Shown: positions 8,760-17,475 of the stretch, piece after piece
Position numbering within the stretch: the stretch's first letter is position 1
Layout: each line of letters opens with the position of its first letter
Program-made: the position numbers and the translations under genes
The notes under the pieces: model-generated
Seen by the model: the letters and a program-made list of their open reading frames with translations, nothing else
The model's database searches: none
What the model was told of the DNA's origin: nothing
Assembly: GCF_001899645.1 (NCBI RefSeq)
Contig: NZ_MKVV01000111.1
Coordinates: 64,919 to 128,918 of the forward strand
DNA length: 64,000 nucleotides
Source: Pseudonocardia sp. 73-21
Lineage (GTDB): Bacteria > Actinomycetota > Actinomycetes > Mycobacteriales > Pseudonocardiaceae
Reading direction: 5' to 3'

Positions 8760-8815
8760 TTGACAGTTGCTGTGGCCCCACTCACACTAGCGCGACACGC
8801 AAGCATCTGTGTCGC
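8760..8815 (+). promoter_or_regulatory. Promoter of the esterase gene with TetR-type operator
   Basis: A consensus -35 box TTGACA is at 8760-8765 and a weak -10 (CACACT) at 8783-8788, 17 bases apart. Just downstream is a perfect inverted repeat, arms GCGACAC (8792-8798) and GTGTCGC (8809-8815) around 10 bases. A second imperfect repeat of the same half-site (GCGACAGAT) ends at about 8830. The position over the expected transcription start fits repression by the divergent TetR protein. The regulator-site pairing is inferred. Confidence 0.6.
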
Positions 8816-8859
8816 ACGACGCGACAGATGGACCACGACATCTCGACGAGGAGAGCGTC

Positions 8860-9921
8860 ATGACCACAGACCTGCCCGGCCGCCTGGGCGACCCGGACCT
8901 CACGATCGGTACCGACCCCCGCGCCGACCCCCGGATGGTCGCGGTGCTGACCGGCCTCGGCATCGACGGCCACGCCGACGGCGCGCCGCTCACCCCCGAT
9001 GCCCCCCGCGAGGAGCTCCTCGGGTTCGTGGAGGCCGTCGAGGTCGGGTTCGAGGGCCTGTTCACCGCGTTGGCGCAGGGCTCACCGCCGCTCGACGGCG
9101 TCACGTCCGAGGTCGTCACGATCACCGGCGACGGCGGCCACGACATCACGCTGCACGTGCACCGCCCGTCCGGGGTGGAGGGCCCGCTGCCGTGCATCTA
9201 CCAGGTGCACGGGGGTGGCATGGTCATGCTCGCCACCGCGGGGCCGCTCTACACGCGGTGGCGGCTGGAGCTCGCGGCGGCGGGTGCCGTCGTCGTCGGA
9301 GTGGAGTACCGCAACGGCGGCGGCGTCCTCGGTGCGCACCCCTTCCCCGCCGGGCTCGACGACTGCGCCGCCGGCCTCCGCTGGGTGTCGTCGCACCTGC
9401 AGGAGCTGGGGGCGACGAACGTCGTGGTCACCGGAGACTCGGGAGGCGGCAACCTCGCGCTCGCCCTGGCGATCAAGGCGAAGCGCGAGGGCTGGGTCGA
9501 CGAGATCTCCGGCGTCTACGCGCAGTGCCCGTACATCGTCGGCGCGTGGGCGGAGTCAAGGCTCCCGTCGCTGCGGGAGAACGACCAGTACTGGCTCAAC
9601 CGGAGCCTCTTCCCGCTGCTCGCGGAGGTCTACGACCCGGAGGGCGCGAACGCCGCCGAGCCCACCTGCTGGCCGCACCGCGCCACGGTCGCCGACGTGG
9701 AGGGCCTGCCGCCGCACGTCATCTCCTGCAACGAGCTCGATCCCCTGCGCGACGAGGGCATCGCCTACCACCGCCTGCTGCTCAAGGCGGGGGTCAGCTC
9801 GGTCGGGAAGATCAACCTGGGCCTCTGCCACGTGGGCGAGCTGCTGTTCCGCGGCGCTCTGCCGGACGTCTACCTGGCGGCGGTCCGTGACGTGACGGGC
9901 TTCGCCCGCTCACTGGCGTAG
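8860..9921 (+). CDS. Hormone-sensitive-lipase family (family IV) alpha/beta-hydrolase
   Basis: The 353-residue esterase has the oxyanion-hole motif HGGG (VHGGGMVM, ~111-118) and the nucleophile elbow GDSGGG (~195-200), the signatures of family IV esterases. The acid and histidine of the triad probably lie in NELDPLRDEG and LCHVGE near the C-terminus. The ATG at 8860 was chosen because GAGGAGAG precedes it; an in-frame upstream ATG falls inside the operator region. No signal peptide is visible, so it should act in the cytoplasm. Its divergent TetR neighbour suggests substrate induction. The natural ester is unknown. Confidence 0.85.
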   Translation: MTTDLPGRLGDPDLTIGTDPRADPRMVAVLTGLGIDGHADGAPLTPDAPREELLGFVEAVEVGFEGLFTALAQGSPPLDGVTSEVVTITGDGGHDITLHVHRPSGVEGPLPCIYQVHGGGMVMLATAGPLYTRWRLELAAAGAVVVGVEYRNGGGVLGAHPFPAGLDDCAAGLRWVSSHLQELGATNVVVTGDSGGGNLALALAIKAKREGWVDEISGVYAQCPYIVGAWAESRLPSLRENDQYWLNRSLFPLLAEVYDPEGANAAEPTCWPHRATVADVEGLPPHVISCNELDPLRDEGIAYHRLLLKAGVSSVGKINLGLCHVGELLFRGALPDVYLAAVRDVTGFARSLA

Positions 9922-10023
9922 TCCGGGTCCGTACCGCTCGACGCCGTGGCGGCCGATGTGACGGCGCCCGTCCGCGGCACCGGCCCGGTGGAGGTCGTCC
10001 GGGAGACGCCCGCCGCCGGGCCG

Positions 10024-10284
10024 TCAGCCGCCGGCGAAGGGCGGCAGCACGTCGAGCGTCGACGCCCCGCTCACCGACGTGCTCCGGTCGCGGACGGCCA
10101 CCTCGTCGAGCAGGTAGCTGCAGCGTTCCAGGACGCGGGCCAGCTCGGCACCGTGCTCGGCCCGGAGCGCCGCCAGCACGTCGTCGACGGTCGCACCCGC
10201 CTCGAGCTGGATCTTCTCGGCCTCGACCCCCGCGGCGGCGCGGGCCGCGGCGAAGTAGCGCACCTCGATCGTCACGGTGCTCAT
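10024..10284 (-). CDS. moaD: MoaD-like molybdopterin synthase sulfur-carrier subunit
   Basis: The protein has 86 residues with a ubiquitin-like fold and the essential C-terminal Gly-Gly (DVLPPFAGG). MoaD is activated at this Gly by MoeB-type enzymes, carries a thiocarboxylate, and donates sulfur to cyclic pyranopterin monophosphate in molybdopterin synthase with MoaE. It sits 5 bases downstream of moaA on the same strand, so the two form an operon. MoaE and MoaC are not in the window. It supplies cofactor that both the cox enzyme and the sulfite-oxidase-like protein at 60-62 kb would need. Confidence 0.85.
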   Translation of the reverse strand: MSTVTIEVRYFAAARAAAGVEAEKIQLEAGATVDDVLAALRAEHGAELARVLERCSYLLDEVAVRDRSTSVSGASTLDVLPPFAGG

Positions 10285-10289
10285 CCTCC

Positions 10290-11351
10290 TCAGCCCCCGA
10301 TGGCGCTCATCGGGCGGTCCGGCTGCAGGAAGCCGGGGTCGTCGATGCCGTGGCCGGCGAGCTTGCCCCACATGGCGTCGCGCCAGGTGTCGGCGATCTC
10401 CGCGTCGGTCGAGCCGCCGCGGATCATCGCGCGCAGGTCGGTCTCGGTGCGGGCGAACAGGCACGAGCGGATCTGGCCGTCCGCTGTCAGCCGGGTGCGG
10501 TCGCACGCGCCGCAGAACGGCCGCGTGACCGAGGCGATGACGCCGACAACGGCCGGGCCGCCGTCGACGAGCCACTTCTCGGCCGGGGCACCGCCGCGCT
10601 CGGTCGGGTCGGGCGTGAGCGTGAACGCGGTGCGCAGCGACTCCATGATCTCGCCCGCGGTGACCATCTCGTTGCGCGCCCAGCCGTGCTGCGCGTCCAG
10701 CGGCATCTGCTCGATGAACCGCAGCTCGTAGCCGTGCTCGACGGCGAAGCGCAGCAGCGGCACGGCCTCGTCGTCGTTGAGGCCGCGCAGCAGCACCGTA
10801 TTGATCTTGACGGGGCCGAGGCCGGCGGCGCGGGCGGCGGCGAGGCCCTCCAGGACGTCGGAGAGGCGGTCGCGGCGCGTGATGGTGGCGAAGCGCTCCT
10901 GCTGGAGCGTGTCCATCGAGACGTTGAGCCGGTTGACGCCGGCCGCGGCCAGGGACTCGGCGCGGCGGGCCAGGCCGATGCCGTTGGTGGTGAGCGAGAT
11001 GTCGGGGCGCGGCTCCAGCGCCGCGGACGCCGCGATGATGCCCTCGAGGCCCTTGCGCAGCATCGGCTCGCCGCCGGTGAACCGCAGCTCCTCGATGCCC
11101 AGCTGGTTGACCGCGATGCCGATCAGCCGCACGAGCTCGTCGTCGGTGAGCTGCTCGTCGCGCGGCATCCAGTCGAGGCCCTCGGCGGGCATGCAGTAGG
11201 AGCAGCGCAGGTTGCAGCGGTCGGTGAGCGAGATGCGCAGGTCGGTGGCGACCCGGCCGAACGTGTCGACGAGACGGGGGTCTGCGGGCCGCGCCGGGTC
11301 CCGGGTGGTGACCCGCCGTACTGCGGGGAGGCCGATCTCGGTTGCCGTCAC
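10290..11351 (-). CDS. moaA: GTP 3',8-cyclase MoaA
   Basis: The 353-residue radical-SAM enzyme carries out the first step of molybdenum cofactor synthesis, converting GTP to 3',8-cH2GTP. The N-terminal SAM cluster motif CNLRCSYC (~46-53) and the C-terminal second cluster FCGACDRTRLTADGQIRSC (three Cys) are both complete, and the protein ends in the Gly-Gly (SAIGG) needed for activity in this family. Length is normal. The operon with moaD and the nearby modABC and Mo-enzyme genes form a small molybdenum cluster. Confidence 0.95.
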   Translation of the reverse strand: MTATEIGLPAVRRVTTRDPARPADPRLVDTFGRVATDLRISLTDRCNLRCSYCMPAEGLDWMPRDEQLTDDELVRLIGIAVNQLGIEELRFTGGEPMLRKGLEGIIAASAALEPRPDISLTTNGIGLARRAESLAAAGVNRLNVSMDTLQQERFATITRRDRLSDVLEGLAAARAAGLGPVKINTVLLRGLNDDEAVPLLRFAVEHGYELRFIEQMPLDAQHGWARNEMVTAGEIMESLRTAFTLTPDPTERGGAPAEKWLVDGGPAVVGVIASVTRPFCGACDRTRLTADGQIRSCLFARTETDLRAMIRGGSTDAEIADTWRDAMWGKLAGHGIDDPGFLQPDRPMSAIGG

Positions 11352-11456
11352 CCCACGAGCGTAACCGTAGAATCGGATCTTCCATCATCGCCCGAGCTGC
11401 GAAAACTCGCGTCTCCGCATCCGCGGACACCGCTGTCGGTGATCTCCGCAGATGCT

Positions 11457-11482
11457 GGGCAGCCAGGCCGGCCCGGCTGCCC
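11457..11482 (-). terminator. GC-rich hairpin downstream of the acyl-CoA dehydrogenase gene
   Basis: Arms GGGCAGCC (11457-11464) and GGCTGCCC (11475-11482) pair around a 10-base loop. It lies 7 bases beyond the stop of the reverse-strand acyl-CoA dehydrogenase gene and upstream of moaA. There is no T-run in the reverse direction, so this is a weak, GC-only terminator candidate. I see no fold suggesting a molybdenum-cofactor riboswitch in the moaA leader. Confidence 0.45.
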
Positions 11483-11488
11483 AAAAGG

Positions 11489-12706
11489 TCAGCTGTGCCT
11501 GCCCAGCTCCTGGCGGGCCACCGTGCGCAGGTGGACCTCGTCGGGGCCGTCGGCGAGACGCAGGGCGCGCGCCCAGACGTAGAAGTAGGCCAGCGGGGTG
11601 TCGTCGCTCATGCCGGCACCGCCGTGGATCTGGATGGCCCGGTCGATGACGTCGCAGGCGATGCGCGGGGTGATCACCTTGATCGCGGCGATCTCGGTGG
11701 CCGCGCCCTTGGCCCCGTACTTGTCGATCAGCCAGGCCGTCTTGTAGACGAGCAGGCGGGCCTGCTCCACCTCGATGCGCGACTGCGCGATCTGCTCGCC
11801 GACCACGCCCTGCTGGGCCAGCGGCTTGCCGAACGCGACGCGCGACTGCGCCCGCGTCACCATCAGGTCGATCGCGCGCTCGGCCATGCCGATCAGGCGC
11901 ATGCAGTGGTGGATGCGGCCGGGGCCCAACCGGGCCTGGGCGATGGCGAAGCCGCCGCCCTCCTCGCCGAGCACGTTGCCGACCGGCACCCGCACGTCCC
12001 GGAACTCCAGCTCGGAGTGGCCGTGCTGGTCCTGGTAGCCGAACGTCGGCAGGTGCCGGGTGATCGTCAGGCCGGGGGTGTCGCGGGGCACGAGCACCAT
12101 CGACTGCTGGCGGTGCTTCGGCGCGTCGAGGTCGGTCTTGCCCATGACGATGAAGATCTTGCAGCGCTCGTCGGCGGCGCCGGAGATCCACCACTTCTTC
12201 CCGGAGATGACGTACTCCCCGTCATCTCCGGAGCCCTCGCGCCGGATGGTGGTCTGCACGTTCGTGGCGTCCGAGGAGGCCACGTCGGGCTCGGTCATCG
12301 CGAACCCGGACCGGATCTCGCCGGCCAGCAGCGGCTCGAGCCAGTCGGCCTTCTGCTCGGGCGTGCCGAAGAGATGGAGGGTCTCCATGTTGCCGGTGTC
12401 GGGCGCCTGGCAGTTGATGACCTCGGGCGCGATCACGGGCGACCAGCCGGACACCTCGGCGACCTGCGCGTACTCCAGGTTGGTCAGGCCCGAGACGTCG
12501 GGGAGGAAGAGGTTCCAGAGGCCGCGCGCCTTGGCCTCGGTCTTCAGCTCCTCGACGACGGGCGGCAGGTCCCACTCCTGCGGGGTGCCCCGGCGCTCCG
12601 CGCGGAAGGCGTCGTACCCGGCTTCGGCGGGCAGGACCTTCTCGTCGAGGAAGGCGCGCATGCGCTTGGTGTAGTCGGCAGCGACGGCGCTGGGTTCGAA
12701 GTCCAC
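11489..12706 (-). CDS. Acyl-CoA dehydrogenase family protein (ACAD10/11-like)
   Basis: The 405-residue flavoprotein shows the family features: the FAD/substrate segment FAMTEPDVASSDATN (~140-154), the middle beta domain, and a C-terminal helical domain with IQIHGGAGMSDDTPLAYFYV, giving the conserved HGGxG FAD contact. Together with the ending RTVARQEL it resembles the ACAD10/11-like or FadE group that oxidises medium to long or modified acyl-CoAs. The GTG start at 12706 was chosen because the frame upstream lacks family homology. It stands alone, divergent from the molybdenum regulator. The exact substrate is unknown. Confidence 0.85.
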   Translation of the reverse strand: MDFEPSAVAADYTKRMRAFLDEKVLPAEAGYDAFRAERRGTPQEWDLPPVVEELKTEAKARGLWNLFLPDVSGLTNLEYAQVAEVSGWSPVIAPEVINCQAPDTGNMETLHLFGTPEQKADWLEPLLAGEIRSGFAMTEPDVASSDATNVQTTIRREGSGDDGEYVISGKKWWISGAADERCKIFIVMGKTDLDAPKHRQQSMVLVPRDTPGLTITRHLPTFGYQDQHGHSELEFRDVRVPVGNVLGEEGGGFAIAQARLGPGRIHHCMRLIGMAERAIDLMVTRAQSRVAFGKPLAQQGVVGEQIAQSRIEVEQARLLVYKTAWLIDKYGAKGAATEIAAIKVITPRIACDVIDRAIQIHGGAGMSDDTPLAYFYVWARALRLADGPDEVHLRTVARQELGRHS

Positions 12707-12854
12707 ACCAGCACCCAACCACAACGTGCGGAGGCGCAGGTCGGCTGAGCATCGTAGCGAGCGCCGGCGAGTGAGGAGCGGAGGTCGATCGTAGCCGACC
12801 ATCAGGCACGGCCCTGCTGGTCAAACTCGCAACTGCGCACTTAGTATCCGCATC

Positions 12855-13259
12855 GTGCCGCAGTTCAGGATCGCCGACGCCGCTCGTCTGCTGGGGGTCA
12901 GCGACGACACCGTCCGTCGCCGGGTGGACGCCGGCACGATCCCCGTCGAGGCCGACGCCTCGAACCGCAAGGTCATCGACGGTGCCGCCCTGGTCGCGTT
13001 CGCCCGCGACCACGCGCACACCGCGCCCGATCCCTCGGTGGTGCAGCGCTCCGCGCGCAACCGGCTGGTCGGGCTCGTCACCTCGGTCGTGACGGACACG
13101 GTGATGGCCCAGGTGGAGCTGCAGTGCGGGCCGCACCGCGTGGTGTCGCTGATGTCGAGCGAGGCCGTCCGCGATCTCGGGCTGGAGCCCGGCGTCCTGG
13201 CCGTGGCCGTGATCAAGTCGACGAACGTCGTCGTGGAAACCCCTGGAGGAAACCCGTGA
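12855..13259 (+). CDS. HTH-TOBE molybdate-responsive regulator/molbindin
   Basis: The 134-residue protein has two domains. Residues 1-50 are an excisionase/MerR-type helix-turn-helix (FRIADAARLLGVSDDTVRRR) and ~66-130 are a single TOBE (Mop) domain that binds molybdate or tungstate oxyanions. It starts with GTG only a few tens of bases after a likely promoter. Its stop overlaps the modA ATG (TGATG), so it is the first gene of the mod operon. The expected role is to sense molybdate and control modABC, and possibly to store molybdate; in actinobacteria this gene commonly precedes modA. Confidence 0.85.
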   Translation: MPQFRIADAARLLGVSDDTVRRRVDAGTIPVEADASNRKVIDGAALVAFARDHAHTAPDPSVVQRSARNRLVGLVTSVVTDTVMAQVELQCGPHRVVSLMSSEAVRDLGLEPGVLAVAVIKSTNVVVETPGGNP

Positions 13260-14047
13260 TGAAGCGTGTCCTGGCCACGGCCACGGCGGCGGGCCTCGCG
13301 CTCACGCTCGCGGCGTGCGGCTCGTCGTCCACCAGCAGCGGACCGGCCCCCGGCTCGAGCGCCCCCGAGGTGCGCACCCTGACCGTCCTCGCCGCTGCGT
13401 CGCTGACGGGCACCTTCAATGCCCTCAAGTCCCGGTTCGAGACGGACAACCCCGGCGTCACCGTGACGATCAGCTACGGCGGCTCGTCCGACCTGGCCCA
13501 GCAGATCGTGAACGGCTCGCCCGCCGACCTGTTCGCCGCGGCCAGCGACACCACGATGAGGACGGTCACGGACGCGAGCCTCACCACCGCCGCGCCCACG
13601 ATCTTCGCCACCAACGTGCTGCAGATCGCAACGGTGCCCGGCAACCCGAAGAAGATCGTATCGTTCGCCGACCTCGCGAAGCCCGACCTGAAGGTCGTCG
13701 TCTGCGCGCCCGCGGTGCCCTGCGGGGCCGCCGCCGCGAAGGTCGAGAAGGCCACCGGGGTGACGCTCAAGCCGGTCAGCGAGGAGCCCGACGTCAAGTC
13801 GGTGCTGAGCAAGGTCGCCACGGGCAACGCCGACGCCGCGCTCGTCTACGTCACCGACGTGACGGCGGCCAAGGGCACCGTGCAGGGCGTCTCGTTCCCG
13901 GAGTCGAGCCAGGCCGTCACGAACTACCCGATCGCCGTGCTCAAGAACGCGAGGCAGGCCGACCTCGCGGCCAGGTTCCAGGAGCTCGTCACCGGTGAGC
14001 TGGGCCAGAAGACCTTGGCGGCGGCCGGGTTCGGCGCCAAGAAATGA
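13259..14047 (+). CDS. modA: Molybdate ABC transporter, substrate-binding lipoprotein ModA
   Basis: The 262-residue protein begins with a lipoprotein signal peptide (LALTLAACGSS, lipid-anchored Cys at about 20) and a Ser/Pro linker, then a type II periplasmic-binding fold. The opening AAASLTGTF and the SYGGSSDLAQQI and GSPADLFAAASD segments are the usual oxyanion-contact regions of ModA. It captures molybdate outside the membrane and passes it to ModB. The ATG overlaps the regulator stop by one base, and the stop overlaps modB by four. Confidence 0.92.
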   Translation: MKRVLATATAAGLALTLAACGSSSTSSGPAPGSSAPEVRTLTVLAAASLTGTFNALKSRFETDNPGVTVTISYGGSSDLAQQIVNGSPADLFAAASDTTMRTVTDASLTTAAPTIFATNVLQIATVPGNPKKIVSFADLAKPDLKVVVCAPAVPCGAAAAKVEKATGVTLKPVSEEPDVKSVLSKVATGNADAALVYVTDVTAAKGTVQGVSFPESSQAVTNYPIAVLKNARQADLAARFQELVTGELGQKTLAAAGFGAKK

Positions 14048-14877
14048 CGTCCGCCGGCCCGCTCGCACCCGCGCGGGAGGAGGAGCGGGCCGCCGCCGTC
14101 GCCCTGCCGGGCTGGCTCTGGCTCCCGGCCACGCTGGCGTTCGCGCTCATCGCGCTACCGGTGGTCGGCCTGCTGCTGAAGGCCGACTGGCCGCGCATCC
14201 CGGCGCTGCTGCTCAGCTCGGCGTCCGTGGACGCGCTGCTGCTCTCGCTGGAGACGGCGGCGGTGGCCACGGCGCTGTGCATCGCACTGGGCGGTCCGCT
14301 CGCGGTGGTGCTCGCCCGCGGCCGCCTGCGCGGGCTGCGGTTCCTGCGCTCGGTGGTGCTGCTGCCGCTGGTGCTGCCGCCGGTGGTGGGCGGGCTCGCG
14401 CTGCTCTACCTGCTGGGCCGCACCGGCCTCGTCGGCAAGGGCATCGACCTCGCCTTCGGGATCACGATCCCGTTCACCACCGCGTCGGTGATCATCGCCC
14501 AGACGTTCGTGGCGCTGCCGTTCCTCGTCGTCAGCCTGGAGGGCGCGATCCGGACGGCGGGTGAGCGCTACGAGGCCATCGCGGCCACGCTCGGCGCCAC
14601 CCCGGCGCTCGCGTTCCGCCGGGTGACGGTGCCGCTCATCCTGCCCGGGCTGCTCTCGGGTGCGATCCTGGCGTTCGCCCGGGCGATGGGGGAGTTCGGC
14701 GCCACCATCACGTTCGCCGGCAGCCTGCAGGGCGTCACCCAGACGTTGCCCCTGCTCGTCTACCAGCAGCGGGAGGAGGACGTCGACGCCGCCGTGACCA
14801 CCTCGTTGCTGCTGGTGGTGGTGTCGATCGTCGTCATCGCCGTCGCCCGTCCGCGGACCGTGCAGGGGGTGGCGTGA
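14044..14877 (+). CDS. modB: Molybdate ABC transporter permease ModB
   Basis: The 277-residue inner-membrane permease has about six hydrophobic helices and the EAA coupling loop (ERYEAIAATLGATPALAF), which docks on ModC. The family end segment with GAILAFARAMGEFGATITFAG is typical of molybdate and sulfate permeases. It starts with an ATGA overlap after modA and ends with a GTGA overlap into modC, so modABC is one tightly coupled transcript. Confidence 0.93.
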   Translation: MTSAGPLAPAREEERAAAVALPGWLWLPATLAFALIALPVVGLLLKADWPRIPALLLSSASVDALLLSLETAAVATALCIALGGPLAVVLARGRLRGLRFLRSVVLLPLVLPPVVGGLALLYLLGRTGLVGKGIDLAFGITIPFTTASVIIAQTFVALPFLVVSLEGAIRTAGERYEAIAATLGATPALAFRRVTVPLILPGLLSGAILAFARAMGEFGATITFAGSLQGVTQTLPLLVYQQREEDVDAAVTTSLLLVVVSIVVIAVARPRTVQGVA

Positions 14878-15968
14878 CTCCGGGTCTCGACGCGCGGATC
14901 GTCGTCCGGCGTCCCGCCTTCACCCTCGACGTCGCGCTGAGCGCGGCGCCGGGTGAGGTGCTGGCCGTGCTCGGGCCCAACGGCTCGGGCAAGTCCACGC
15001 TGCTCTCCGTGCTCGCCGGGCTGCTGCACCCCGACGGCGGCCACGTCCGCATGGGCGACGAGATGATCACCGACGTCGGGTCGGGCGTGCACGTGGCCCC
15101 GCACCGGCGCGGGGTCGGGCTGCTGGCCCAGCAGGCGCTGCTGTTCCCGCACCTCACGGCGCTCGGCAACGTCGCGTTCGGCCCGCGGGCCCAGGGGGTG
15201 TCGCGTGCCGAGGCCGACGCCCGGGCCCGGGAGCTGCTCGCCGCCGTCGGCACGGCCGAGCTGGCCGACCGCAAGCCGTCCCAGATGTCCGGCGGGCAGC
15301 AGCAGCGCGTCGCGCTGGCGCGGGCGCTGGCCCCCGGCCCGGACCTCCTCCTGCTCGACGAACCCCTCGCCGCGCTGGACGTCGACTCCGCGCCGGCGAT
15401 GCGGTCGCTGCTGCGGCGCGTCGTCCGCGACCGCAAGCAGACCGCGCTGCTCGTCACCCACTCCGCTCTCGACGCGCTGGTGCTCGCCGACCGCGTCATG
15501 GTGCTGACCGACGGGAGCCTGGTGGAGCAGGGCCCCACCCGTGACGTCCTGGCGCGGCCGCGCAGCCCGTTCACGGCGCGGATCGCGGGGCTCGATCTGG
15601 TCCCCGGTGTCGTCGGCCCGAACGGCCTGCGCACGGCCGACGGGCTGCTGGTCTCCGGTCACGCGGAGGGCGTGGACGAGGGTGATCCCGCGGTGGCGGT
15701 GTTCCCGCCGTCGGCGGTGGCGGTCTACGCGGAGAGGCCGTCGGGCAGCCCGCGCAACGTGCTGCCGGTGCGGCTGGCGGCGATCGAGCCCGTGGGCAAC
15801 ACGGTGCGGCTGCGGGCCGGGGCGGTTCCGGGTGGGCCGCAGTGGGTGGACGGCCTGGCCGCCGACGTGACGCCCGCGGCGGTGGCCGACCTCGCGGTGG
15901 AACCCGGTGCGGACCTGTGGTTCGTCGTGAAGGCCACCGAGGTCGGGATCCACCCTGCGAGCAGTTGA
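14874..15968 (+). CDS. modC: Molybdate ABC transporter ATP-binding protein ModC
   Basis: The 364-residue ATPase has Walker A GPNGSGKST (~34-42), signature MSGGQQQRVALARAL (~137-151), Walker B LLLLDEP, and the H-loop THSALD. The C-terminal ~120 residues form a TOBE-type domain, as in ModC and CysA, that may sense oxyanion. It energises molybdate uptake through ModB. The GTG start overlaps modB by four bases. A bulged hairpin follows the gene. Confidence 0.92.
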   Translation: MTPGLDARIVVRRPAFTLDVALSAAPGEVLAVLGPNGSGKSTLLSVLAGLLHPDGGHVRMGDEMITDVGSGVHVAPHRRGVGLLAQQALLFPHLTALGNVAFGPRAQGVSRAEADARARELLAAVGTAELADRKPSQMSGGQQQRVALARALAPGPDLLLLDEPLAALDVDSAPAMRSLLRRVVRDRKQTALLVTHSALDALVLADRVMVLTDGSLVEQGPTRDVLARPRSPFTARIAGLDLVPGVVGPNGLRTADGLLVSGHAEGVDEGDPAVAVFPPSAVAVYAERPSGSPRNVLPVRLAAIEPVGNTVRLRAGAVPGGPQWVDGLAADVTPAAVADLAVEPGADLWFVVKATEVGIHPASS

Positions 15969-15977
15969 CCCCCGCTT

Positions 15978-16010
15978 CCGCGGAACGTGGTGTTCAACCA
16001 CGTCGCGGAT
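15978..16010 (+). terminator. Bulged hairpin after modC
   Basis: Six plus seven base pairs form between 15978-15992 and 15998-16010, with a 2-base bulge at 15984-15985 and a 5-base loop. The core arms are ACGTGGT and ACCACGT. It starts 10 bases after the modC stop and is the likely end of the mod operon transcript. Confidence 0.6.
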
Positions 16011-16187
16011 GCGTGTTCCCCCGCCGCGCTGCCGCAGAAGACCGGCGACGTGTCGTGGAGCTGAAGGCCGTTCGGCCGGGATCCTGAACCTTCCGCGACC
16101 CAGCGTCACACCATGGAACCCTGACGTCACTCCAGCCCCTATCGTGTCTCTGGCCCCCCGCACACCGCGTGCGTACCGTCGCTCCAC

Positions 16188-17348
16188 GTGACACGCCTGT
16201 TCCTGCGCTTCGCCCCTGTGGTGATCGCGCTCCAGATCGCCGCGGTGCTCGTGGGCACGGGCAGCGCCTCGGCTGCGAGCGCCCGGGTGGCGTACGTGGT
16301 GCACGCGGCCACACCGGCGGCGTCGGTGGCCGCGGCGGAGTCCGTCGGTGCGCAGCCGACCGCGACCTACGACAGCGCGTTCGCCGGCTTCGCCGCACCG
16401 CTCGACGCCACGCAGCTCGGCGAGGTCCGGACCGCGCCGGGGGTGCTCGGGGTGGAGCAGGACCGCCGCGTCACCCCGATCGAGCCGGCCGCCGTGACCC
16501 CCGCGATGACCGAGTCGGTCGAGCTGAACCCGCCCAACTGGGGCCTCGACCGCATCGACCAGCGCAACCTGCCCCTCGACGGGAAGTACACGACGAAGGC
16601 CACCGGCAAGGGCGTCACGGTCTACGTGCTCGACACGGGCGTGGACACCACCCACCCGGAGTTCGGCGGGCGCGCCACCCAGCCGCTGAACGCCGTCGAC
16701 TCCACCGCAGGCGACTGCGACGGCCACGGCACGGTGGTGGCCGGCATCGCCGCGTCGTCGCAGCACGGGGTGGCGAAGGACGCGACCGTGCGCTCGGTGA
16801 AGGTGCTCGACTGCAACGGCTCAGGCACGCTCTCCACGCTGCTCTCCGGCATCGACTACGTCGCGAAGAACGCCTCCGGCCCGTCGGTGGCCGTGATGTC
16901 GTGGAGCTACGGCCCCTCGGACGTTCTGGTGGCCGCCGTGGCGAAGCTGGTGGCCCAGGGCGTGTTCGTGGCGTCGTCGGCGGGCAACACCGGCGCCGAC
17001 GACTGCACGGTGGCCCCCCGCGCCGCCGTCGGGGTGCTGGTCGTGGCCAACTCGACGATCGACGACAAGCGCGCCCAGAGCTCGTCCACGGGCGGCTGCG
17101 TGGGCCTCTACGCGCCGGGCACGGGCATCGTCGCGCCGGTGCCGGGCGGGAAGACCGCCTCGTACACGGGCACGTCGATGGCGGCGCCGTTCGTCGCGGG
17201 GGTGGCGGCGCTCTACAAGCAGACGTTCGGTGACCAGCCCAGCGCGACGGTCAAGAAGTGGATCGAGGACCACGCCACCCCCGGCGTCATCGACGGGGGC
17301 GGCACGGGCGGCACCCCGAACCTGCTGCTCAACACGGGCGGTCTGTGA
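16188..17348 (+). CDS. Secreted S8 (proteinase K-like) subtilisin-family protease
   Basis: The 386-residue pre-pro-protease has a signal peptide (~1-31, ending around SASAASA), an I9-type propeptide of about 75 residues, then the catalytic domain. The triad is intact: Asp in YVLDTGVD, His in GHGTVVAG, and Ser in GTSMAAPFVAG. The oxyanion Asn lies in SAGNTGADD. The protein lacks extra C-terminal domains and ends near GGTPNLLLNTGGL, so it is a compact extracellular protease. GTG start. The function is probably nutritional protein degradation; no regulator is linked. Confidence 0.9.
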   Translation: MTRLFLRFAPVVIALQIAAVLVGTGSASAASARVAYVVHAATPAASVAAAESVGAQPTATYDSAFAGFAAPLDATQLGEVRTAPGVLGVEQDRRVTPIEPAAVTPAMTESVELNPPNWGLDRIDQRNLPLDGKYTTKATGKGVTVYVLDTGVDTTHPEFGGRATQPLNAVDSTAGDCDGHGTVVAGIAASSQHGVAKDATVRSVKVLDCNGSGTLSTLLSGIDYVAKNASGPSVAVMSWSYGPSDVLVAAVAKLVAQGVFVASSAGNTGADDCTVAPRAAVGVLVVANSTIDDKRAQSSSTGGCVGLYAPGTGIVAPVPGGKTASYTGTSMAAPFVAGVAALYKQTFGDQPSATVKKWIEDHATPGVIDGGGTGGTPNLLLNTGGL

Positions 17349-17475
17349 TCGGATCTCCCGATGACGGGATTCGACCTCCTCCGCGACGGGATCGCCGCCG
17401 CAGGACCTGTCGGTCGACCCCGGCTGGTGGGCTCGCCCGTGCCGGCGGACTGCGTCCTGGCCGAGGGCCGGTGAG

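Noticed and set aside
11352-11488. Possible molybdenum-cofactor riboswitch in the moaA leader
   Set aside because: Only a simple GC hairpin, better explained as the end of the acyl-CoA dehydrogenase transcript, was found; the multi-stem fold and conserved motifs of the riboswitch are missing.
14760-16766. A 668-residue reverse-strand frame across modC and the protease
   Set aside because: Composition is Arg/Gly/Val/His-rich without motifs, and both forward genes have complete catalytic motifs.
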